5,080 bases of DNA from Candidatus Bathyarchaeota archaeon (GTDB lineage: Archaea > Thermoproteota > Bathyarchaeia > Bathyarchaeales > Bathyarchaeaceae): the NCBI GenBank assembly GCA_003662715.1, contig QMYO01000164.1, forward strand, positions 1-5,080, given 5' to 3'. A program made the position numbers and the translations under genes. This document shows, one piece after another, positions 1 through 5,080 of this stretch (its first letter is position 1; each line of letters begins with the position of its first letter). The notes under the pieces are model-generated. The model was not told the DNA's origin. It worked only from the letters and a program-made list of their open reading frames with translations, and did no database searches.

Positions 1-947
1 ACCTTAACGGATACCACCCACGAGACATCGAATTCGTATCCGCCTTCGACATCGAAACAAGAAAAGTTGGAAGAGACCTCTCCAAAGCCATTTTCTCCCC
101 ACCCAACAACACCCTAAAATTCACAAAAGTCCCAAAAATAGACGTCCCAGTTTTGAAAGGACCAGTTCTAGACGGCGTCGGCAACCACATAAAAGACATA
201 GTTAAAATCAGCAAGTCTCCAGAAGTAGATGTTGCTCAGAAACTTAGAGAAAGCGGCGCAGAAATAGTCATAAACCTGCTTCCCAGCGGAGCCGTAAAGG
301 CTTCCCAACGATATGCAGAAGAGACACTTAAAGCCAAATGCGCCTTCGTTAACGCTACACCTGTCTTCATAGCCAGCGACGCAACATGGAGCAGCCGCTT
401 TGAAAAAGCTGGATTACCCATTGTTGGCGACGATTTGGTGGATCAGGTGGGCGCCACAATTCTTCATAAAGTTCTCTTAAAAACGTTAGCTGATCGAGGC
501 GTTAGAATCTCAGAAACATATCAACTTGACGTAGGCGGAGGAACAGAGTCTCTCAACACCCTTGAAAGAGCAAGGGATACGAAGAGAATCGTGAAAACTA
601 GGTCGGTGGAGAGGGCTTTACCCTACAAGGCTTCAGTTGTAGCTGGCTCCACCGACTATGTGGATTTCTTGGAGAATCGGCGAGACAGCTACTTCTGGAT
701 TAAGGGACTATATTTCGGAAGAACCCCGATGCAACTTGACATCAGACTTAACACGGTAGACGCTCCAAACGCTGGCTCTGTCATGCTTGATGTCATACGA
801 GGAGTTAAGATAGCCCTTGATCGGGGAATAGCTGGTCCCCTTTTAGGCGTTTCAGCGTATGCCTTCAAACATCCACCTCAGGCGGTGTCGCTGGAGGAGG
901 CTGAGCAAATGTTTGAAAACTTCATCAAAGAAGAAAAGAAACAATAA
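1..947 (+). CDS. ino1: Inositol-1-phosphate (inositol-3-phosphate) synthase, 5'-truncated
   Basis: This gene makes 1L-myo-inositol-1-phosphate from glucose-6-phosphate by an NAD-dependent oxidation, aldol closure and reduction. In archaea the product feeds archaetidylinositol lipids and some compatible solutes. The reading frame is open from the window edge (first full codon at 3) to TAA at 945-947, giving 314 visible residues. Family members of this type are about 360-390 residues, so roughly 50-60 N-terminal residues, including the Rossmann glycine motif, lie outside. The TTG at 153 is an internal leucine, because clear family sequence (HPRDIEFVSAFDIETRKVG, about bases 18-74) precedes it. 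Family signatures are NLLPSG (about 273-290), GDDLVDQVGATILHK (about 426-470), the lysine pair in DTKRIVKT (about 576-599), the STDYVDFL segment (about 648-671), the DAPNAGSVMLDVIRG segment and SAYAFKHPP (about 852-878). One conserved active-site lysine appears to be arginine (see findings). It converges on pgi/pmi. Identification is secure, and the sequence does not show its promoter. Confidence 0.95.
   Translation, partial: LNGYHPRDIEFVSAFDIETRKVGRDLSKAIFSPPNNTLKFTKVPKIDVPVLKGPVLDGVGNHIKDIVKISKSPEVDVAQKLRESGAEIVINLLPSGAVKASQRYAEETLKAKCAFVNATPVFIASDATWSSRFEKAGLPIVGDDLVDQVGATILHKVLLKTLADRGVRISETYQLDVGGGTESLNTLERARDTKRIVKTRSVERALPYKASVVAGSTDYVDFLENRRDSYFWIKGLYFGRTPMQLDIRLNTVDAPNAGSVMLDVIRGVKIALDRGIAGPLLGVSAYAFKHPPQAVSLEEAEQMFENFIKEEKKQ
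925..945 (-). terminator. Possible U-rich terminator after pgi/pmi
   Basis: Read on the minus strand just past the pgi/pmi stop (17-37 bases downstream), the sequence is T-rich with several TTT runs interrupted by C and G. Archaeal polymerases stop at such U tracts without a hairpin. The tract lies inside the end of ino1, so its bias may simply reflect the Glu/Lys codons of that protein. Low confidence. Confidence 0.25.
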
Positions 948-960
948 CACATAATACATG

Positions 961-2091
961 TTAAAGCGCTTTTTCAGCTATTCTCAACTGAACCTCTTTT
1001 TCCAACTTTTCTATCAGATTAAACTTTTTCCTCATCTCTTCCTTTATCTTGTCAATAGTTTCCACGGGCGTAGGATCAATGTTGCGCAGAACAGCTAAGT
1101 ACACACTTACAAAATCTCCAACATGTAAAACCGAGAACATCCTCGCCAGTTTACTTTCTCCCCTCGCGTAGAGTTCTAACACCTTCTTAGCCTTGTTCAG
1201 CGCCAAAGATTTGGTTGCTTCAATTCTGCTCTTAATCTCTGGAGGCTCATCGCGGTCTCGTATAAGCAAAACAGAGAAGCATTTAGTCAGCGCTTCAGAG
1301 GCTTCCCACCCAACAACTTCATTATGATTGAGTTCAGGAAACACTTCGTGCTTACAGGGAACCTTACTATTTTCGTTGAACTGCGTCTTTAATCGATGAG
1401 CTACAGCTGCGTATTCTCGGAATCCATAAACCACAGGTATGGTTTCGTCTAGTTCTAAAGCCAACTTCTTTGATAGATTATTCTTCACTGGAGTTTCAGG
1501 CGAGTTTTCCCGACTCAATTTTTCGATAACCTTAACAGCCTCTTGAATTTCTTTCTTCCTACCCTGAAGAATGCCCAATTTTTCCATAAGAATAGGAAGC
1601 GGAACGAAAAGATAGGGAAGCGTAGCGCGTGGAGGCAACCCACTTGGTATAGTTAAATGGGGCACATGCAATTTCTCGGAAAAAGAGAGCAGATGCCCCC
1701 CAGACGTTATGGTTATGACCATACATCCTCGTTTAACAGCATCCACGAACGCGCTGAGCGTTTCCTCAGTGTTCCCTGAGCAACTTATCGCGAAAACCAA
1801 CGTTTCCTCATTTACATAAGCGGGTAAGACATAGTCTCTACAGACCTCTATAGGGATTGGAAGCTCATTCAACAACCAGCCTCGAAGTAATTCTCCGCCT
1901 ATCGCAGACCCCCCCATACCCACAACTAAGATGCGTTGAGGCTTTCCATAGCTAACTGACACTTGCTTAGCCAGTCTTACAGCGTCTTCACAATATTCAT
2001 GGGTTTTAACACAATGTCCCAACATGTTGCTCTTGTCAATGCTCCTAATTTTTTCCAGCCTATCTAAAACATCAGCCTTATTCTTTTCCAT
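961..2091 (-). CDS. pgi/pmi: Bifunctional phosphoglucose/phosphomannose isomerase
   Basis: Cytoplasmic aldose-ketose isomerase interconverting glucose-6-phosphate or mannose-6-phosphate with fructose-6-phosphate, linking glycolysis/gluconeogenesis to mannose-sugar synthesis. The protein is 376 residues from ATG at 2091, close to the usual archaeal length (roughly 300-375). An N-terminal SIS sugar-phosphate-binding domain carries GMGGSAIGGE (58-67) and SGNTEET (105-111). PPRATLP (around R155) follows, and then the C-terminal half. By comparison with the Pyrobaculum aerophilum enzyme as I remember it (Arg135, Glu203, His219, Thr291, Lys298), the likely catalytic residues are R155, E240 (in FNENS), H256 (in LNHNE), T341 and K348 (in PTPVETIDK). 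The E-H spacing of 16 and T-K spacing of 7 match exactly, and the threonine is the residue tied to mannose-6-phosphate activity. A TTG at 2112 would add seven residues. ATG is preferred because a GAAGGGA site precedes it at a good distance. The C-terminus has a charged, probably helical extension. It converges with ino1 and diverges from the SPOUT gene. Confidence 0.95.
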   Translation of the reverse strand: MEKNKADVLDRLEKIRSIDKSNMLGHCVKTHEYCEDAVRLAKQVSVSYGKPQRILVVGMGGSAIGGELLRGWLLNELPIPIEVCRDYVLPAYVNEETLVFAISCSGNTEETLSAFVDAVKRGCMVITITSGGHLLSFSEKLHVPHLTIPSGLPPRATLPYLFVPLPILMEKLGILQGRKKEIQEAVKVIEKLSRENSPETPVKNNLSKKLALELDETIPVVYGFREYAAVAHRLKTQFNENSKVPCKHEVFPELNHNEVVGWEASEALTKCFSVLLIRDRDEPPEIKSRIEATKSLALNKAKKVLELYARGESKLARMFSVLHVGDFVSVYLAVLRNIDPTPVETIDKIKEEMRKKFNLIEKLEKEVQLRIAEKAL

Positions 2092-2099
2092 GCGGCTTT

Positions 2100-2106
2100 T
2101 CCCTTC
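2100..2106 (-). promoter_or_regulatory. Ribosome binding site of pgi/pmi
   Basis: On the minus strand GAAGGGA lies about nine bases before the ATG at 2091. It decides the start in favour of this ATG over the upstream in-frame TTG at 2112, which has no comparable site. Confidence 0.5.
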
Positions 2107-2110
2107 TTTC

Positions 2111-2144
2111 AATAAACTTTAGAAATGAGGTTTGTTGTAAAAGC
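2111..2144. promoter_or_regulatory. Divergent promoter region, weak candidate TATA boxes
   Basis: Only 70 bases separate the start codons of pgi/pmi and the SPOUT gene, so both promoters must lie here or overlap the coding ends. On the + strand AATAAACT (2111-2118) would place a transcript start near 2140, about 20 bases before the GTG at 2162. On the - strand TTTTACAA (complement of 2135-2142) would place a start near 2112, about 20 bases before ATG 2091. Both boxes are poor matches to the archaeal TATA consensus, so the boundaries are inferred. Confidence 0.35.
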
Positions 2145-2148
2145 TTTT

Positions 2149-2154
2149 GAGGTT
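2149..2154 (+). promoter_or_regulatory. Ribosome binding site of the SPOUT methylase gene
   Basis: GAGGTT, a good match to the archaeal anti-Shine-Dalgarno sequence, ends seven bases before GTG at 2162. This makes GTG 2162 the likely start. The alternative TTG at 2147 overlaps this site and has no site of its own at a normal distance. Confidence 0.6.
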
Positions 2155-2161
2155 AACGCTA

Positions 2162-3049
2162 GTGAACGCTAAAAAGCAAAAGTCTATTCCATCGAAGCGA
2201 CGCTATGAACTCTCTATAGCAATACCCGCATCCCTAGTCTCAGACGTTCCACATCTCCGAGAAAAAACCTTTAGAGTCGGATTGATAGGAAGAGCAGCCG
2301 CCATCTTTCGCATAGATGAAATCATCGTGTTTCCTGACCTTCCCAATGTTAATCAGAGCCGAGACACAGAATTGATCACCACAATCCTCTCTTACATGGA
2401 GACCCCTCAATACCTACGCAAAAAATTGTTCAAGATTAAGCCAGAACTGCGATATGCGGGTGTGCTGCCTCCGCTGCGCACTCCTCATCATCCCCTTTCA
2501 GATCGAACAGAAAACCTGACAATTGGTGAATATCGAGAAGGCGTAGTAACCTCCTCTGTTAACGAAGGGTCACTCGTAGACATAGGAGTAGAGCATCCAG
2601 CGCTGATTCCCAACAAACACCTTTCAGTCAACAGCCGAGTAACCGTGAGAATCACTGAGTTAGGGAAACATCCTAAAGCTACGTTAGTGAACCGTAAAGA
2701 AATCAAAACCTACTGGGGCTATCGCGTGACTGCCATAAAATTCTCGTTTGGACAATTGCTAAAAAATCGAGTCTTCGACTTGGTGGTTGCCACATCTCGA
2801 CTCGGCACTCCTCTAAGAGAGGTTAAGGAGGAATTAGTGAGACGATGGAAAAGCTCCCGCAGAACATTAGTAGCGTTCGGTGCACCGACTCAAGGATTAT
2901 ATGAAATCGTAGCGCGTGAACACCTTAACCTAGACGAAAACGTGCATTTCACAATCAACACTGTTCCGAGTCAGGGAACCGAAACTGTTAGAACCGAAGA
3001 AGCAATATACGCCTCTTTAGCAACTTTGAATCTGTTGGATGATGAATGA
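2162..3049 (+). CDS. SPOUT-superfamily RNA methyltransferase, MTH1/C9orf114 (DUF171, COG2106) family
   Basis: Predicted S-adenosylmethionine-dependent RNA methylase of the alpha/beta-knot (SPOUT) class. Methanothermobacter MTH1 is the structural prototype and human SPOUT1/C9orf114 the eukaryotic relative. The exact RNA target in archaea is not established by anything here. The protein is 295 residues from GTG 2162. An N-terminal knot half (about 15-90) contains ELSIAIPASL and GLIGRAAAIFRIDEI. An inserted OB/S1-like barrel (about 105-180) contains PLRTPHHPLSD and SSVNEGSLVDIGVEHPALIP. The C-terminal knot half (about 185-295) holds the cofactor-loop signatures AFGAPTQGL (238-246) and NTVPSQGTETVRTEEA (266-281), both highly characteristic of the family. 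In many archaea this gene lies directly upstream of rpl3, as it nearly does here, which suggests a ribosome-related role (inference). The next gene starts three bases after its stop, so the two are very likely one transcript and translationally coupled. Confidence 0.93.
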   Translation: MNAKKQKSIPSKRRYELSIAIPASLVSDVPHLREKTFRVGLIGRAAAIFRIDEIIVFPDLPNVNQSRDTELITTILSYMETPQYLRKKLFKIKPELRYAGVLPPLRTPHHPLSDRTENLTIGEYREGVVTSSVNEGSLVDIGVEHPALIPNKHLSVNSRVTVRITELGKHPKATLVNRKEIKTYWGYRVTAIKFSFGQLLKNRVFDLVVATSRLGTPLREVKEELVRRWKSSRRTLVAFGAPTQGLYEIVAREHLNLDENVHFTINTVPSQGTETVRTEEAIYASLATLNLLDDE

Positions 3050-3052
3050 CAT

Positions 3053-3856
3053 ATGATATTTGATGTGTTGCTTCCCACCGTTCTCTTTTTAGTCACCTCA
3101 GCTACACTTTACATCTACTCTAAATATGAAACGCGTATTGAATCTATTTTCGAAGAAAGGAAACTTGATTATCGCTACGCGGTTGTCATGGTTGTTGCCA
3201 CAGGCATTATGGCATCTGTTATGTTGCTAATTTCTGGCAACGCTATAATGATTTTTTTCCTGTCCGCTTACTCCCTACTTCTATTTTTATTCACGTATTT
3301 GGTTGCGCCAAAATGGTACTTAGCGTTTATTCCTCCAGCTCTCTTCATAATCCTCTATTTTTCCTCTTATTGGGCGTATTTTTTTAATGTCTTCGGAATA
3401 GTTTTCGCCATCTTGATTTCAGTTTTATTAGGCAGTTTGTTCGAATGGAAAACAACCGCTGTCTTCGTTGTTCTGATAACTATCATGGATGTTATTCAGG
3501 TTCTAATCACTGGGCAAATGGTGGAGTCAGGCAGGACATTAGTGGAGCTGGGGTTGCCTGTAATGATTATACTACCAACCTTCCCATATATAGGGGGAAT
3601 ATCGGCTCTTGGGTTAGGCGATGTCTTTCTATCTGGACTCCTCAGCATTCAAACCGCACAAAAATATGGAAGAAAACTGGGATTCGCATCCGCCATAATA
3701 ATAGCCATTGTCTTCTTGATATCCCAAACTGTCCTGCTAAACTCTAATGTTCAAGCTTTCCCAGCCACAGTTTTCATCATAACTGGCTGGCTGATTATGC
3801 TAGTAGCACGACACCTTTACCAATCAAACAAACTAAAGCATGACCGAGATGACTAG
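3053..3856 (+). CDS. Presenilin/signal-peptide-peptidase-like intramembrane aspartyl protease
   Basis: Predicted GxGD-class protease that cuts membrane-spanning peptides inside the lipid bilayer. The natural substrate is unknown. The 267-residue protein has about nine hydrophobic segments (roughly 5-22, 43-61, 64-84, 89-107, 111-129, 134-154, 166-199, 210-229, 236-253). The seventh includes a loop, and the count matches the presenilin fold. The candidate catalytic aspartates are D146 in the sixth segment (TIMDVIQVLITGQM) and D190 in ALGLGDVFLSG. They are joined by LGLPVMIILP, an arrangement like that of archaeal presenilin homologues (PF06550-type, e.g. the Methanoculleus marisnigri enzyme). 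The third motif, normally PAL, seems to be FPAT at 236-239, and the usual Tyr before the first aspartate is Met. A type IV prepilin peptidase is the alternative GxGD family, but its usual Lys after GxGD is missing and the aspartate topology differs. ATG 3053 follows the upstream stop by three bases, so expression is probably coupled to the SPOUT gene. The short C-terminal tail is charged. Confidence 0.8.
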   Translation: MIFDVLLPTVLFLVTSATLYIYSKYETRIESIFEERKLDYRYAVVMVVATGIMASVMLLISGNAIMIFFLSAYSLLLFLFTYLVAPKWYLAFIPPALFIILYFSSYWAYFFNVFGIVFAILISVLLGSLFEWKTTAVFVVLITIMDVIQVLITGQMVESGRTLVELGLPVMIILPTFPYIGGISALGLGDVFLSGLLSIQTAQKYGRKLGFASAIIIAIVFLISQTVLLNSNVQAFPATVFIITGWLIMLVARHLYQSNKLKHDRDD

Positions 3857-3865
3857 TGTGAATTT

Positions 3866-3880
3866 AGTAACATTTATAAC
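3866..3880 (+). promoter_or_regulatory. TATA box and BRE for the rpl3-rpl4 operon
   Basis: TTTATAAC (3873-3880) is a strong archaeal TATA element. AGTAAC directly before it (3866-3871) fits five of six positions of the BRE consensus RNWAAW. Transcription would start about 26 bases past the box centre, near 3901-3905, giving a short leader of about 35-40 bases before rpl3. This lets the ribosomal operon be expressed independently of the upstream SPOUT/protease pair. Confidence 0.65.
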
Positions 3881-3906
3881 TCAACTCTCTCATTGAAACA
3901 AAGGCG

Positions 3907-3939
3907 ATGCTAAATACAGAAGAAAGAAGGTTCCACTGA
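3907..3939 (+). CDS. Possible 10-residue leader ORF before rpl3
   Basis: ATG at 3907 opens a ten-codon frame (MLNTEERRFH) whose TGA at 3937-3939 directly abuts the rpl3 ATG at 3940. The predicted transcript start (about 3901-3905) lies only a few bases upstream, so the mini-ORF could be read from a nearly leaderless 5' end. It overlaps the Shine-Dalgarno site of rpl3. It could be a regulatory leader peptide or pure chance, since such short frames are common and there is no composition evidence. Confidence 0.25.
   Translation: MLNTEERRFH
3926..3931 (+). promoter_or_regulatory. Ribosome binding site of rpl3
   Basis: GAAGGT lies eight bases before ATG 3940, a normal spacing, and supports that start. 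The site falls inside the candidate 10-codon leader ORF. Confidence 0.55.
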
Positions 3940-4947
3940 ATGGGTCACAGGAAAAAGCACGCTCCAAAAAGAGGTTCATTAGCCTATTTACCTAGAGGAC
4001 GTGCCGCACGTGAGATTGGCAAGATTCGTTTTTGGCCCAGTGTAAAACAAGGCCCAACTCTACTGGGATTTGCAGGCTACAAGGCAGGCATGACCCATGT
4101 TTTTATGATAGAGGACAAAGAGGGCTCCCCAAACTTCGGCAAAGAAACCGCTCGCCCAGCCACCATTTTAGATGCTCCACCCATCCTAGTATGCGCCATT
4201 CGGGCATATACAAAAAACCCATATGGCTTACAGACCTTTACGGAAGCATGGATGAAAAAACCCCCAAAAGACCTTAACCGCACCCTTACGCCTCCCAAAA
4301 ACCCCGACCCCAATCAAAGCCTGAAAAAAATGGAGGAAAACCTTAACAGAATCACAGAGTTTCGACTCCTCACCACCACTCAACCTAGACTAGCCGCGGT
4401 TCCCAAAAAAAAGATGGATATGATGGAAATTAAAATTGATGGAGGCTCAATAGAGGAACAGTTCGAATACGCAAAAAAGCTATTGGGAAAAACAATTTCA
4501 GTCACTGAAGTTTTCAAGGAAGGACAGTTCATAGATGTTATTTCCATAACCAAAGGAAAAGGCTTCCAAGGTCCAGTGAAGCGCTGGGGCATTAAAATTC
4601 TGCCTCGTAAGTCTCGAAAAACCAAGCGAGGCGTTGCCGCCATCGGCCCGTGGAAACCCGCTCGTGTTCTTTACACAGTTCCCCGAGCAGGTCAAATGGG
4701 CTATCACCAAAGAACTGAGTACAACAAGCGCATACTAAAGATTGGCAACGACGGAAGCGAAGTTAATCCAAAAGGAGGATTCTTGCGATACGGTCTTGTT
4801 AAAGGAACCTACGTTCTGTTAGATGGAAGCATACCTGGCCCAGCTAAACGTCTAGTGCGACTGCGATATCCAGCTCGTCCGCCTAGAGATGTTCCTGAAA
4901 CCCCGCCGAAAATCACTCAAATCTCACTTGAGTCGCCACAAAGGTAA
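3940..4947 (+). CDS. rpl3: 50S ribosomal protein L3 (uL3)
   Basis: Large-subunit protein that binds 23S rRNA and sends an extension towards the peptidyl-transferase centre. It is 335 residues, the usual archaeal/eukaryotic-type length and far longer than bacterial L3. The start is typical (MGHRKKHAPKRGSLAYLPR). LLGFAGYKAGMTHV (41-54) begins the globular domain. ITKGKGFQGPVKRWG (203-217), LPRKSRKTKRG (221-231) and AAIGPWKPARV (233-243) form the central extension, with W238 at the position of the tip tryptophan of the yeast finger. The yeast His243 methylation position is Arg here, so that modification is not expected. TVPRAGQMGYHQRTEYNKR (246-264) completes the signature. A proline/lysine-rich stretch at 107-130 and a proline-rich tail after 311 are probably rRNA-contacting or disordered (inference). 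ATG 3940 has a Shine-Dalgarno site and follows a TATA box. rpl4 starts on the next base after the stop. Identification is certain. Confidence 0.98.
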   Translation: MGHRKKHAPKRGSLAYLPRGRAAREIGKIRFWPSVKQGPTLLGFAGYKAGMTHVFMIEDKEGSPNFGKETARPATILDAPPILVCAIRAYTKNPYGLQTFTEAWMKKPPKDLNRTLTPPKNPDPNQSLKKMEENLNRITEFRLLTTTQPRLAAVPKKKMDMMEIKIDGGSIEEQFEYAKKLLGKTISVTEVFKEGQFIDVISITKGKGFQGPVKRWGIKILPRKSRKTKRGVAAIGPWKPARVLYTVPRAGQMGYHQRTEYNKRILKIGNDGSEVNPKGGFLRYGLVKGTYVLLDGSIPGPAKRLVRLRYPARPPRDVPETPPKITQISLESPQR

Positions 4948-5080
4948 ATGGATGGGATGGAAAAAATGGGCAAGATTTCAGCTAAAATATTTGATCTCGA
5001 CGGAAAAGCTACAGGCAAACTTCGCCTACCCGCCGTATTCAAAACTCCTATTAGACCAGATGTTATAAAACGAGCAGTAA
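4948..5080 (+). CDS. rpl4: 50S ribosomal protein L4 (uL4), 3'-truncated
   Basis: The first 44 codons of the uL4 gene are present. uL4 binds 23S rRNA and lines the peptide exit tunnel. The sequence KISAKIFDLDGKATGKLRLP, followed by AVFKTPIRPDVIKRAV, matches the conserved N-terminus of archaeal/eukaryotic L4 (a D-x-x-G-K beta turn, LP.VF.TP.R.D.I.RAV). ATG 4948 directly follows the rpl3 stop, and in-frame ATGs also occur at 4957 and 4966. AAGGT at 4941-4945 is too close to serve 4948 but sits 11 bases before 4957, so the true start among the three is open; the conserved protein begins after all of them. The gene is co-transcribed with rpl3 as in other archaeal ribosomal operons. The rest lies beyond the window. 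Confidence 0.92.
   Translation, partial: MDGMEKMGKISAKIFDLDGKATGKLRLPAVFKTPIRPDVIKRAV

Noticed and set aside
153..155. TTG as the start of the inositol-phosphate synthase gene
   Set aside because: The same frame stays open to the window edge and encodes clear family sequence upstream, so the gene is truncated by the window rather than starting here.
966..973. Hairpin plus T-run (GCGCTTTTT) as a + strand terminator of ino1
   Set aside because: The T run is only five bases, the GCGC core is too short for a stable hairpin, and it lies in the pgi/pmi coding end.
2110..2112. TTG as the start of pgi/pmi
   Set aside because: It adds seven residues not needed by the family and has no Shine-Dalgarno site. 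ATG 2091 has GAAGGGA upstream and a normal N-terminus.
2147..2149. TTG as the start of the SPOUT methylase gene
   Set aside because: It overlaps the GAGGTT site that fits GTG 2162, and the only other GAGGT (2127-2131) is too far upstream.
2488..2706. Open frame on the minus strand inside the SPOUT gene
   Set aside because: Shadow of a well-identified gene, with no recognisable protein character or start context.
3053..3856. Type IV prepilin/preflagellin peptidase (A24) for the membrane protein
   Set aside because: It shares GxGD but lacks the following Lys and the first-aspartate context of A24 enzymes. The order of segments and LGLPVMIILP between the aspartates fit presenilin-like proteins better.
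4077..4710. Several minus-strand and alternate-frame open frames within rpl3, and one at 3445-3747 within the protease gene
   Set aside because: All lie inside confidently identified genes, overlap one another, and have compositions typical of out-of-frame translation.

Overview
The window reads as chromosomal DNA from an archaeon. The evidence is an archaeal-type ribosomal protein uL3 (about 335 residues) followed directly by uL4, an archaeal bifunctional phosphoglucose/phosphomannose isomerase, an archaeal/actinobacterial-type inositol-1-phosphate synthase, TATA-box promoter architecture and GTG/ATG starts with GAGGT-like Shine-Dalgarno sites. Base composition is moderate and the gene order SPOUT methylase - (insert) - rpl3 - rpl4 is archaeal. 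A member of the TACK group, perhaps a Bathyarchaeia-like lineage, is a guess from overall protein character only. Almost all of the window is coding, and no gap exceeds 90 bases.

Left part (1-2091): a 5'-truncated ino1 gene on the + strand converges on a complete pgi/pmi gene on the - strand, with 13 bases between the stop codons. The two enzymes share glucose-6-phosphate: the isomerase interconverts it with fructose-6-phosphate, and Ino1 turns it into inositol-1-phosphate, the precursor of archaeal inositol phospholipids.

Middle (2092-3856): a 70-base divergent promoter region separates pgi/pmi from a + strand pair. The first gene of the pair is a SPOUT-fold RNA methylase of the MTH1/C9orf114 family, known in archaea as a neighbour of rpl3. 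Three bases after it comes a nine-pass membrane protein with two membrane-embedded aspartates in a presenilin/signal-peptide-peptidase-like (GxGD) arrangement. This intramembrane protease is the most notable gene here, because it sits, apparently co-transcribed, between the rRNA-modification-type gene and the ribosomal protein operon.

Right part (3857-5080): an 83-base gap holds a good archaeal TATA/BRE promoter and a 10-codon mini-ORF whose stop directly abuts the rpl3 start. rpl3 is complete, and rpl4 begins at the base after its stop codon and runs off the window. This is the start of the S10/L3-L4-L23-L2-type ribosomal protein operon. No mobile elements, CRISPR arrays, tRNAs or rRNAs were seen. 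Apart from the presenilin-like gene and the mini-ORF, this is ordinary core-genome territory.
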